Below are positions 1 to 10,595 of a DNA stretch of 64,000 bases, in pieces. The notes under the pieces were generated by a model. The model saw nothing but the letters and a program-made list of their open reading frames with translations, did no database searches and was not told where the DNA came from. Numbering within the stretch: the first letter of the stretch is position 1; every line of letters starts with the position of its first letter. The stretch comes from Rapana venosa (Eukaryota; Mollusca; Gastropoda; Neogastropoda; Muricidae): contig CM054141.1 in the NCBI GenBank assembly GCA_028751875.1, positions 74,119,646-74,183,645 on the forward strand. The letters run 5' to 3'. The position numbers and the translations under genes were made by a program.

Positions 1-2611
1 GCCACTGTAGCCACTGTACTGATGCCACTGTACTGATGCCGCTGTACTGATGCCACTGAAGCCACTGTACTGATGCCACTGTACTGATGCCACTGTACTG
101 ATGCCACTGTACTGATGCCACTGCACTGATGCCACTGTACTGATGCCACTGTACTGATGCCACTGTACTGATGCCACTGTAGCCACTGTACTGATGCCAC
201 TGCAATGATGCCACTGTACTGATGCCACTGTACTGTAGCCACTGTACTGATGCCACTGTACTGATGCCACTGTAGCCGATGTACTGATGCCACTGCAATG
301 ATGCCACTGTACTGATGCCACTGTACTGTAGCCACTGTACTGATGCCACTGTACTGATGCCACTGTACTGATGCAACTGTAGCCACTGTACTGATGCCGC
401 TGTACTGATGCCACTGTACTGATGCCACTGTACTGATGCCACTGCAATGATGCCACTGTACTGATGCCACTGTACTGATGCCACTGTACTGATGCCACTG
501 TACTGATGCCACTGCAATGATGCCACTGTACTGATTCCACTGTACTGATGCCACTGTACTGATGCCACTGTAGCCACTGCACTGATGCCACTGTACTGAT
601 GCCACTGTACTGATGCCACTGTACTGTAGCCACTGCACTGATGCCACTGTTCTGATGCCACTGTACTGATGCCACTGTAGCCACTGTACTGATGCCACTG
701 TACTGATGCCACTGTACTGATGCCACTGCACTGATGCCACTGCACTGATGCCACTGCACTGATGCCACTGTACTGATGCCACTGTACTGATGCCACTGTA
801 CTGATGCCACTGTACTGATGCCACTGAAGCCACTGTACTGATGCCGCTGTACTGATGCCACTGTACTGATGCCACTGAAGCCACTGTACTGATGCCACTG
901 TACTGATGCCACTGTACTGATGCCACTGTACTGATGCCACTGAAGCCACTGTACTGATGCCGCTGTACTGATGCCACTGTACTGATGCCACTGAAGCCAC
1001 TGTACTGATGCCGCTGTACTGATGCCACTCAAGCCACTGTACTGATGCCACTGTACTGATGCCACTGTACTGATGCCACTGTACTGATGCCACTGTACTG
1101 ATGCCACTGTACTGATGCCACTGAAGCCACTGTACTGAGGCCACTGTACTGATGCCACTGAAGCCACTGTACTGATGCCACTGTACTGATGCCACTGTAC
1201 TGATGCCACTGTACTGATGCCACTGTACTGAGGCCACTGTACTGAGGCCACTGTACTGATGCCACTGCACTGATGCCACTGCACTGATGCCACTGTAGCC
1301 ACTGTACTAATGCCACTGCAATGATGCCACTGTACTGATGCCACTGTACTGTAGCCACTGTACTGATGCCACTGTACTGATGCCACTGTACTGATGCAAC
1401 TGTAGCCATTGTACTGATGCCACTGTACTGATGCCACTGTACTGATGCCACTGCAATGATGCCACTGTACTGATGCCACTGTACTGATGCCACTGTACTG
1501 ATGCCACTGTACTGATGCCACTGCACTGATGCCGCTGTACTGATGCCACTGTACTGATGCCACTGTACTGATGCCACTGTACTGATGCCACTGTACTGAT
1601 GCCACTGTAGCCACTGTACTGATACCACTGTACTGATGCCACTGTACTGATGCCACTGTACTGATGCCACTGTACTGATGCCACTGCACTGATGCCGCTG
1701 TACTGATGCCACTGTACTGATGCCACTGTACTGATGCCACTGAAGCCACTGTACTGATGCCACTGTACTGATGCCACTGTAGCCACTGTACTGATGCCAC
1801 TGTACTGATGCCACTGTACTGATGCCACTGCACTGATGCCACTGTACTGATGCCACTGCACTGATGCCACTGTACTGATGCCACTGTAGCCACTGTACTG
1901 ATGCCACTGTACTGATGCCACTGTACTGATGCCACTGTACTGATGCCACTGTACTGATGCCACTGTACTGATGCCACTGCACTGATGCCACTGTACTGAT
2001 GCCACTGTACTGATGCCACTGTACTGATGCCACTGTACTGATGCCGCTGTACTGATGCCACTGTACTGATGCCACTGTACTGACACTGTACTGATGCCAC
2101 TGTACTGATGCCACTGTACTGATGCCACTGTACTGATGCCGCTGTACTGATGCCACTGTACTGATGCCGCTGTACTGATGCCACTGTACTGACACTGTAC
2201 TGATGCCACTGTACTGATGTCACTGTACTGATGCCGCTGTACTGATGCCACTGTACTGACACTGTACTGATGTCACTGTACTGATGCCAATGTACTGATG
2301 CCACTGTACTGATGCCACTGTACCCATGCCACTGTACTGATGCCACTGTACTGATGCCACTGTACTGATGCCACTGTACTGATGCCACTGCACTGATGCC
2401 ACTGTACTGATTCCACTGCACTGATGCCACTGCACTGATGCCACTGTACTGATGCCACTGTACTGATGCCACTGTAGCCACTGTACTGATGCCGCTGTAC
2501 TGATGCCACTGTACTGATGCCGCTGTACTGATGCCACTGTACTGATGCCACTGTACTGATGCCACTGTACTGACACTGTACTGATGCCACTGTACTGATG
2601 CCACTGCACTG
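1..2611. repeat. 14-bp minisatellite array with 9-bp variant units
   Basis: The segment is built from tandem copies of GATGCCACTGTACT (14 bp), interspersed with a shorter 9-bp form (GCCACTGTA or GCCACTGAA) and point variants such as CACTGCACTGA and CCGCTGTACTGA. The array starts at or before the window edge and stops abruptly near 2611 at CTGCCATCCCC. Because 14 is not a multiple of 3, three units make 42 nt, so every minus-strand frame cycles through one 14-residue peptide (VQWHQYSGISTVAS) without stops. The long minus-strand open frames here are therefore a by-product of the repeat. The plus strand is stopped regularly by TGA. Confidence 0.97.
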
Positions 2612-2750
2612 CCATCCCCTTCTCTGGCAGCAGGCCAGCATCCCCTGTGCCGGGCACCTCGCTGACTTGGTGTCTGCTCCTCGGCTAGCGCTCCCTGGTT
2701 CACCGATGGTGAGATTTTGCGTCTGCGACAGTTTTTTTCCACCATGAAGG
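2612..2750. other. Short spacer between minisatellite and LINE A
   Basis: About 140 bp of non-repetitive sequence with no gene. A stretch near 2698-2745 (core ATGGTGAGATTTT) resembles 14732-14785, which suggests a shared, unidentified dispersed repeat. Confidence 0.5.
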
Positions 2751-2886
2751 TAATAATAATAATAATAATAAATGGAATTTATATAGCGCTATATCTTGCA
2801 GAGACAAATCAAAGCGCTTGCACTCAACTCATTCTTACACAGTTATACAACCAGTGACAAGCAATAGTTCCATCAAGTCCAAATGT

Positions 2887-2910
2887 GCACACACGCACAC
2901 ACACACACGC

Positions 2911-2976
<66 letters not shown>
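2887..2976. repeat. (AC)n microsatellite inside LINE A 3' region
   Basis: A nearly pure CA/AC dinucleotide run interrupted by CGC near its left end. It sits between the conserved LINE 3' end and the coding remnant, the same relative position as in LINE copies B and C. Confidence 0.97.
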
Positions 2977-2979
<3 letters not shown>

Positions 2980-3030
2980 CACACACCCTGGCAGGGCAAT
3001 AGAATCTTGGCTGTTGAAGGCAGGGAAAAT

Positions 3031-4583
3031 CTATGAGATGAGGCAGGAGAGGAAAATCTTAGGTTTGAAATAAATATGTCTTGAGACTGGATTTAAAGTG
3101 TCATAAGAAGGCTTTTGGCGGAGAGAGAGAGGGAGATCATTCCACATCAATGTACCAGAAATAGAGAAAGAGCAACGGCCGATGGTGGATTGGTTGAATC
3201 TAGGTATTCGTAAGGACAAGGTATCTGCAGCAGAGCGGAGAGAACGAGAAGGAGTGTACAAGTGAAGACATTCACAGAGGTAGGCGGGTGCTGTTTTGTG
3301 GAGACATTTGTAACAGAGGGTACTGATTTATAGTTTACTCTCTGTGGCACAGGCAGCCAGTGGAGAGATTGCAAGAGGAGGGGTAATATGCTCAGATTTT
3401 TTCTTTCTGGGATTAGACGAGCTGCGAGTTTTGTATACGTTGAAGGGATTGGATTGATGATGCTGGCAGACCAGCCAAAGAGAGTTGCAATAGTTCCAGG
3501 ACGTGAAAGAATGAGAGACGCAACAATTTTGGATGTTGCATCTGTGGACAGGTACTTTCGAATTGCATTTAATACGCCGTAATTGATAGTAGCAGGACTG
3601 GCAGGTATGAGTGAGGGAATTTTTGCTTTAGAGGTGTGTTGTAAATTTAATGACCCCAGATACTTCACAGCAGTGGTTTAAGGGACTGATGCATTGCCAA
3701 GTTGTATTGAAGCTGTCGTGTTGGAAGAGTTTGTGTTTGGGTCCCTACAAGCATGGTTTCTGTTTTATCTGCTTTTTAGCTGTTAATTTTTTTTCTGATC
3801 ATCCAATTTTGGATATCTTGAAAGCAGTGGGCCATATTTGTAAAGAGAGGAAGGATGATTTTCAGGAGTGTCGCTGCTTAGAATCTGAAAGTCATCTGCA
3901 TAAAAATGATGGTTGATTTTGATGGCGGTTAATTATATGTGACAGTGGAGATGTTGTAGAGGGTAAAAAGAAAAGGGCCAGAACAGATTCCTGGGGAAAA
4001 CTCCACATTCCAATCTTGCAGGTACTGACTGAATCTTGTTTACTGTGCTGGGCTGGAATCGGTCAGTAAGGTATGAAAATAAACCAGGTAAGGGCTGTAC
4101 CAGTAACACCAAATGTTTTTTGAAGACGGGAGAGAAGAATAGAGTGGTCAATAGTGTCAAAGGCTGCAGATAAGTCGAGTAGAGGTAAGAAGGGAGATTT
4201 TCCCTGGTCAGAAGCGAGTAGTAAAGTGTGTTTAAGGTGTGGGCAAGGGTAGTTTCAGTGCTGTGGTTTGACCCCGATAGGCAGACTGAAACGCAGGGGG
4301 GACTTTTGGAGAGAAAAGGGGGTTGTTTGGGGCTGTTTTAGAACACTTTTTCAAGGACTTTAGAGAAAACGGTAGGTTGGAACAGGTCTATAGTTCTTCA
4401 GAATGTTGGGGTCAAGGTCATGCTTTTTGAGTAGAGGTGTGATTATGGCAGTTTTTAGAGCTGAAGGAACATTTCCAGAGAAAAGAGATCAGTTTACTAT
4501 ATTCGTAATAGTGGGAACAAGTTGTGGCAGGCACTGTGCAAAAAGAGAAGCAGGTATGGAGTCAAGATCACCGACTTCGGGGA
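3031..4583 (-). pseudogene. Decayed reverse transcriptase, C-terminal half (LINE A)
   Basis: Minus-strand translation in several broken frames gives the order expected for a CR1/L2-type RT. It runs from a finger/palm stretch around 4160-3933 (a FSYLTDRFQPS-like segment and a degraded GVPQ/VLGP region), through FYADD at 3905-3891 (the catalytic YADD box), to a maturation-like segment 3668-3147 with IRKYLSTDA, AARLIP and SLHWLPV. The last part reads RSLRSAADTL, GTLMWNDLPLSLRQKPS and ends near 3031. Frameshifts separate the blocks and there is no continuous ORF, so the copy is dead. Compared with copy B it keeps about 500 nt between the YADD region and the C-terminal block that B lacks. Its neighbours are other retroelements; no host gene is implied. 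Confidence 0.85.
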
Positions 4584-4585
4584 TG

Positions 4586-7500
4586 TATGCCAGGTACGTT
4601 CATGTTTCCGTAGCCCACCGAAAGCTGACATGAACAACAGAATACTTTGCCCTTGATTGTAATAAAACCCCGTGGGTACCCCGGGGATGCTTGCAAAGGG
4701 CATTGTAAAAGGGCCCCTGCCCCCCCATCCAGGCATGTCGTTGGCGACTAAGGGGGGCCCCTTTCCCCCCTAGGAAAGGGGGTTGGACAGGGGCTAAAAA
4801 CCCCTGTTGTAAAAGAACTCCTGTTACAGAAAATTTTTTAACGCATACTCGGCCAATCAGTCTTTGGGAATCGGGGTTTCCTTAAGGAAACCTATGAGGC
4901 TGCAGCCAAACCGTAAAGGGGAACTGCAGGGCTGACGCCCTCATCACCGGAGACCCCCTGATGAAGCCCCCAGGTTGTTGTCACGTCCCCCGGCCCTTTA
5001 CTTGGGAAAATGGAACGTGGGGCCCTCGGGGGGAAACCGGACGGTGTGCGCAGGCAGTGGGGAATGAACAGTATCGCCTCAACCCGGGGGCATTTAAAGT
5101 CCGGTGGAAAAATGGTCACGGAGTGACAAGTTTTACAGTAGGAAAATTTTTGCCCCTTACCCCGGGTAAAAAGTGAAAAGACCTTTCACGAAGCGGGAGG
5201 TCCCCTGCTGTCCAAGAGCACCCCAAGAGCCTGCTAAAATGGGAGCCTGTTTCAGACCGCAATTTCCCCGCTCGGTTTGATCGCGTTTCCCGAAGGTGTT
5301 CCTTTCATGTGCTACCCCCCTACCAAACCGCGGAGGGGAAGACAGGACAACTTCTACACCCGTCCAGTCGGGGGTAGACAAGTTTTCCGGACGGGAATGC
5401 TCATCCTTGGGGGACTTTAACGCCAAGGTGGGGACGACAACATGATAGAGAGCAGGGAGGGGACGACAGGGCTTGGAAAAAAAAAAATGGAAAAAATGCT
5501 TGTGATTTTGTGCTGCCAACACCCTTGTGATTGGGGCCCCCCCCTTTTTTCCACCGCGTTGCCACAAGCCCTGGGTCTCCCGACACCAAACAGAGAACCA
5601 GATAGCCCCACGTCTGGTGAGCAACGTACCGGAGCTCCCTACAAAAGTGGAGAAAAGCGCGGAGCAGACATGGGGGTCAGACCCCCATTTGTGGCCCCCA
5701 AGATCAGATCCCCTTTTGTCTACGAGAAAGACTCCAGAACCCAAGGAAAAAGTTAAACTTTTGGAATTGAAACAAAAAAACAAAAAGCAGGCATTTAGTC
5801 TCACTTCAAAACCCCGTTTCCAAGTGTTTTTTTCCAGAGAAACAGAAAAGTAGAAAACAAAGGGACCCTTCAAATACCCCATTGGGGGACCTGTGATGGG
5901 GTTTTGGGAAAACCCACAGACAATAGGACCCATGGATAAAGGATGGACTGGAAAAAAAGTCGAGGAGAGAAGGCAAAAGCAAACAAAAGTGAACCGGCTC
6001 GCCCCGCCAAAAAAGCGGCGAGCAACAGCCAAGTACTCCTACTTGACAAAGAAGCCAAAAATGGCTCGAGCAGACAAAAGTGCTGCTCAATGCCTCGCAG
6101 ATGAAGCGAAGAGGAGCTGGCAAGGGAGACCTCAAAACCCTGTATACCACCACCAACTTCTTAGGGGGTCGCAGCAACCCAAAAGACCTGTCAAGACAAG
6201 GAAGGGAAAGTTCCACCTCTTTGAAGCCCCTAACAAAATGGAAGAAATTTTAGGAGGGCTTAACGACCACCCCAGGGAACGACCTCACTGGGCCGAGGAC
6301 CCTCTCGAACAAATTGGAGAGTCACCAAGGCAGAGATCCAAAAAAACCATCAGCAGCTTGAAGAACGGCAAGGGGGTTTGGCAACACATTCCGGCAGAAG
6401 CCTTGAAGGAAGGGGGGGTTGTGACAAACGTTGACGAGTTTTTCCCCCTTTCTCAACCTGTCGGACAATGGGGAGGGCCGCAGAAAAGGAAGAAGGGCCG
6501 CTTGTGGGGGCTCCCCCCAAAACGGCGCCCTCTCCATTGGAAAGTGGCGAGGTACACCCCGTTGTCCATCCCCCGCAAAATCCTCACAAAAGTCATTGGA
6601 CCCAATGAAAAATGTCTGCAAGACCCTTCGAAGACCAGGGCGGCTTCGAAAAGAACTTTTGTACCCACCAAAATTTTTCGCCCCCCGAACTCGGGGGGAA
6701 AAGTCCCCTAGAATGGTGTTACCTTCCCCAGCCCGCTTCATCGATTTTGAAAGGCTTTTGACAGGTGGACGACAAACAATTGGAACCTCCCCTTTTCCCC
6801 AGGGTTTGGTCACAGAGTTTGCACATCAAAAAACTTTACGAAGGATTTCCTGCCAGGTCATCCCCGGTGGGGAAGATCTGCAGCTTTGGGGCCTTCCGGG
6901 GGGGAGACAGGGTGCTTGTTGTTCCATCCCTTCTTTGTGCGGGATGGTGACAAGGCGCCACGCAAGTTGCGGGGAAAGGTATCCCAAAGGACCCTCAGAC
7001 AAAGCTGGAAGATCTCGATTTTTGCCGATGCCCGGCTCTGCTTCCCACCCCCCTGCCCCGCACATCCAAGACAAAGTCACTGCCCTAAATTCCACGCTGA
7101 CTGTTTGGGCCCCAGGACATCAAAAGAAAACCAGCTACGGTACCAAAAAACCCGCAAGACTCGTCACCATCTTGGGGAAAGCGTAGAGGATGTCAGTGAA
7201 TTTGTGTACCTGGGCAGTTTTGATCACCAACAGAGGCACAGACGAAACACAAAGGGAAAAAAATAAAAAAAAGCACGCCAGCATTTGTCATCGTGAAACC
7301 TTTTGGAAAAACAAAATGCGACCCCCAAAAACCAAGCCAGGGGTCTTCAACCCAACGTGAAGTCTTGCTTCTCTACGGGTCAGAAAAAGTTGGCGGGTCA
7401 TCAACACCAGCTCCTCCAAGATCCAGACCCTTTATCACGGGTGTCTCCGGGAGATCCTTCATTCAGTGGTTTTTGACAAATGCCAAAAAACCCACCTTTT

Positions 7501-7800
7501 GGATGAGGGCAAACCAACCCTATGGGTGTCCAAAATAAGGGCGGCGAAAAGGGGGCGTTTGGGTCGGCCACCCCTACGGAAAGGGGCCTTTCAACATCAC
7601 CAGAAAACGCTGATGGAACCCCCCAGGGGGAAAAGGAAGAGGGGGCCCCCAAAGACCTGGAGGGGAAGCCCCCATGGGTGGGGAGATCCAGCCTGAATGG
7701 AAGAGGCCAAGAAATTTCCAGAACAGGGGGTGGGGAGGGGCCCCTGTTGGGCCCTATGCTCCCCTAGGGGTATAAGGGCAAAAAGGAAAGATGTGTACAT
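4586..7800 (+). mobile_element. Non-LTR retrotransposon, RTE-like (EN-RT), degraded sequence
   Basis: A plus-strand element with a G/C-rich 5' leader (about 4640-5390), an endonuclease and a reverse transcriptase in the expected order. It abuts LINE A at about 4586 and ends near 7800, just after the usual RTE C-terminal region. An 8-bp inverted repeat GTTCATGT/ACATGAAC at 4598-4605 and 4628-4635 marks the left edge. The family is inferred from motif order and wording typical of RTE-type endonuclease-reverse transcriptases. Many homopolymer runs (CCCC, GGGG, AAAA) look expanded, so part of the decay may be consensus error rather than mutation. Confidence 0.8.
5395..7795 (+). pseudogene. Broken endonuclease-reverse transcriptase ORF
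   Basis: Across at least three frames the plus strand shows the following. GDFNAKVG at 5410-5433 is the AP-endonuclease metal/phosphate site. A TWGSDPHLWPPR segment near 5660-5700 corresponds to the SDHHLV region. QLLRGSQQPKRPVKTRKGK lies near 6155-6210. LKNGKG...IPAEALKEGGVV at 6357-6422 is an RT entry motif. LLSIP and ILTKVI lie near 6560-6595, and a FIDFE remnant of RT motif A near 6738-6752. The FADD box at about 7018-7032 is altered, with an extra T and DD changed to DA. EFVYLGS is near 7198-7218 and LLLYGSEK near 7363-7386. GKRKRGPPKTWRG near 7630-7670 is the late arginine-rich signature. A functional copy would be about 1000 codons; this one is interrupted throughout and cannot be translated. 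Confidence 0.8.
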
Positions 7801-8020
7801 ACCGAAAGGAGTTTTAAAACTAGCGGGGTTTACTTGAAGTTTTCCCGGGGGATCGTAAAAATCCCCCCCCTTAAACCCAGACGCCGCCGAGGTTAAACCC
7901 CGCTTTTTTTGAAATCCTAGGTTGAAATCGCTGTGGTCTGGATCAACTTTTAAATTTGGTCAGCTGCTTTTCTGAGGCTGTTTAGGTTTTTCTGCGGGCC
8001 GACGGTTTTTTGAGAGTTGT
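7801..8020. other. Spacer, low-information sequence
   Basis: Around 220 bp following the RTE-like element, with homopolymer runs such as CCCCCCCC and TTTTTTT. I see no gene or repeat family in it. Confidence 0.4.
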
Positions 8021-8475
8021 CGCCTTCCTTCCTTCCCTTCCCCCCTCCTTCCTCTTCCCTTTCCCTTCCCTCCTTCCTTCCCTTTTCCTTCCTTTCCTTT
8101 CCTTCCCTTCCCTTTCCCACCCCCAAAAACACGAAGGGAAAAAATTCCCCGTACTCCGGGGGAAGAGGGGACCACGCCTGCCCCCCTCCTTCCCTCCCCT
8201 TAATTCCCTTCCCTTCCCCCCTTTTCCCCATTTCCCCTTTCCCCTTCCTTCCCTTTTCCCTTTTCCCTTTTTCCTCCCTTCCCTTTTTTTTTCCTCAAAT
8301 TTCCCCCCCCTCCCCCCCTCCCCCCAATTCCCTCCCTCCCTCCCTCCCTCAAATTCCCTTCCCCCCTCCCCCCCTCAATTCCCCCCCCCCTTTCCCTCCC
8401 CTAATTCCCTTCAATTCCCTTCAATTCCCCTCCCTCCCTCCCTCCCTCCCTTCCCTTCCCTTCCCCACCCCTGCT
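8021..8475. repeat. Polypyrimidine (CCTT/CCCT)n tract
   Basis: About 450 bp made almost only of C and T, with recurring CCTTCC, CCCTCC and AATTCCC units. One purine-containing island lies at 8129-8172. The long plus-strand frames rich in Pro/Ser/Phe here are translations of simple sequence. Confidence 0.9.
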
Positions 8476-8640
8476 GCAGGCGCCCTTTCTCTGTGCAGGA
8501 GGAAGCAGGGCAGGAGGGCACCCTTCCCTTCACTGGGCAATCTGTGCCAGCAGGGAGACACCACCACACGTGTTAGACCTTCCACTTCATGATCATTATA
8601 TGCTTTGAATCCATGGAGGAAATGAATAAAACGGACACAT
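8476..8640. other. Spacer without recognised content
   Basis: Unique sequence of about 165 bp between the pyrimidine tract and the RNase H fragment. No feature is supported. Confidence 0.4.
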
Positions 8641-9227
8641 TGTACTCACTACCGTGCAGAAACCCAAGGCCTGAAACAAGCTGCCACCATGGTCAGCCAA
8701 TCCAAAGAGGAATGCCAGCATGTGGTCTTCTTCACGATGCCACGTCAGTCCTACAAGCTCTGTCCGCAGACAAAGAACTCCAAAGGGAACTACAGCTCCT
8801 TGCACAAAACAACCGTGTATTGCTGCAATGGATCCCTGCCCACTGTGGTATACCTGACAACGAACAGGCTGATGAACTTGCGAAACAGGGAGCGCAGAAA
8901 GAACAGTGTAAAAACAGCCTCACCTTCCAACGAAAAGAAGACAATCATCAAATCAACGGCCCGACCCAGAGTAAAGAAGGACGACTACCGCTATCTCAAA
9001 AGAGAAGAACAAGTCATCATTCTGACTTCGCAATGGGCACAACAGGCTAAATCACCACATGTCCTCAAAGCTGAAACTCGTTTCTTCTCCTGTGTGCCTG
9101 TGGTAAAGAAAACCAGACTGGTGCACGCTACACAGCGACCTGAGGAAGATTGTGTGGCCGATGGAGATAAGCCTGCAAACCAAGCTGTAGGGCCGCGAAA
9201 GAAGCTGGAAAGGCCTTGCCACTGTTT
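8641..9227 (+). mobile_element. 5'-truncated LINE fragment with RNase H tail
   Basis: Only the 3' end of a plus-strand non-LTR element remains: an RNase H domain, a degraded cysteine-bearing end and then a (GAT)n tail starting at 9228. 5' truncation is the usual outcome of target-primed reverse transcription. The (GAT)n tail meets the tail of LINE B, which runs in the opposite direction, so the two elements converge. Confidence 0.75.
8655..9215 (+). pseudogene. RNase H domain remnant of a LINE polyprotein
   Basis: Three plus-strand frames join to one domain. QSKEECQHVVF is followed after a frameshift by DATSVLQALSADKEL (the acidic DAxS site of RNase H, about 8737-8780). LLQWIPAHCGIPDNEQADEL lies at about 8818-8880 and holds the conserved WIPAHCGIxxNExAD signature. 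After another shift come KKTIIKSTARPRVKKDDY and LKREEQVIIL. The last part (8990-9215) corresponds to the zinc-binding end in related elements but is too broken to score. The RNase H subtype is that seen in Jockey-like and I-like elements; I cannot choose between them. Not translatable as a single protein. Confidence 0.8.
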
Positions 9228-9294
9228 GATGATGATGATGATGATGATCATCATCATCATCATCATCCTCATCATTATCATCATCATCATCATA
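9228..9294. repeat. (GAT)n/(CAT)n inverted microsatellite
   Basis: Seven GAT repeats run directly into CAT repeats, so the plus strand reads GATGATGATCATCATCAT at the centre and can fold on itself. The sequence is explained by two LINE tails meeting head-on: (GAT)n of the plus-strand fragment and the reverse-complement tail of minus-strand LINE B. Confidence 0.95.
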
Positions 9295-9456
9295 TATGGA
9301 ATTAATAATAATAATAATAATATATGGAATTTATATAGCGCTGAATCTTGTAAAAAACAAACAAATCGAAGCGCTTGCACTCAATCACTTACAGGCATGC
9401 AACTCTCCTTAAACATAATGAGCAACAGATTTCAAATCCATGCGCGCGCACTACGC

Positions 9457-9592
<136 letters not shown>

Positions 9593-10595
9593 CAACACTT
9601 AGAAGGTGAAAGATGCTGCTGAAAATTAGGGACAGATATGTGGGGGGAAAGTCTCAGGTAGGAAATAAGTGTGTTTTGAGGCTGGATTTGAAGGAATCAA
9701 GTGAAGGCTTTTGACGAAGTGAAAGAGGGAGGTCATTCCAGGTGGATGGACCAGAAACAGAGAAGGAGCGACGGCCAACAGTGGTTTGTTTGAATCTGGG
9801 TGTTCTGGTTGTTATGATGGAGGAGAGTTTATGTTCCGTCCCAATGAGCATGGTTTTGGTTTTATCGGCATTAAGTTGTAACTTGTTTTGAGTCATCCAG
9901 TTTTGAATGTCTTGAAGGCAGTAGGACATATTTGTCAGGATGAAGGCAAGTTTTCAACAGTATCACTGCACTGAAGCTGAGTGTCATCTGCATAGAAATT
10001 ATGATCAATGTGGTGGTTGTTTATTATATGTGAGAGTGGAGCAGTGTAGAGAGTAAAGAGAACAGGGCCCAGGACTGATCTCTGTGGGACTCCGCAGTCC
10101 ATTTTGACAGGTTTTGATTGAATTTTGTTTACAATAATTTTCTGGATTCGGTCTGTGAGGTATGAAGTAAACCAGGTGAGGGTTGTGCCATTAATACCAA
10201 ACGTAGTTTGGAGGCGAGAAAGAAGAATTGAGTGATCTATAGTGTCAAAGGCTGCAGATAAGTCAAGAAGAGTGAGAAGGGAGATTTTTCCTGCATCAGA
10301 AGCAAGTGGAAGTGTATCTAAAGTGTGGACTAGGGTGGTTTCGGTGCTGTGGTTGGGGCGATAGGCAGATTGAAAAGGGGGAAGGAGATCATTGGAATGA
10401 AGGTGACTGTTGAGCTGTTTGAGAACAAATTTTCTAGTACTTTAGAGACAAAGGGTAAGTTTGAGACAGGTCTATAATTCTTCAGAGTGTTGAGATCGAG
10501 GTCGTGCTTTTTCAGTAGAGGTGTGACTATTGCGGTTTTAAGAGCTGATGGAAAATTTCCTGACACAAAAGATGAGTTTACTATTTTAGTGACAA

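Larger units (their letters stand above)
2751..4585 (-). mobile_element. Non-LTR retrotransposon copy A, CR1/L2-like, 5'-truncated
   Basis: Read on the minus strand the element ends in a (TTA)n tail at 2751-2770. Just inside lies a conserved 3' end containing GGAATTTATATAGCGC and a second AGCGCT at 2813-2818. An (AC)n tract lies between this 3' end and the coding remnant. The same 3' organisation occurs in copies at 9295-11612 and 29391 onward. Coding similarity to RT elements fades near 4585, where a plus-strand RTE-like element begins, so the 5' half of the element is missing. Clade assignment (CR1/L2 within the Jockey superfamily) comes from remembered protein motifs, not from a search. 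Confidence 0.85.

Noticed and set aside
1029..2657. Long minus-strand ORFs (up to 388 codons) of a Gln/Trp/Ser-rich repeat protein
   Set aside because: They translate the 14-bp minisatellite, are open in every minus-strand frame and have no non-repeat domain.
2818..3073. His/Thr repeat peptides, also near 9375-9622 and 12095-12479
   Set aside because: Translations of (CA)n microsatellites.
4598..4635. Terminal inverted repeat of a DNA transposon (GTTCATGT/ACATGAAC)
   Set aside because: The 8-bp arms are only 22 bp apart and the adjoining coding remnants belong to a non-LTR element; a chance hairpin is likelier.
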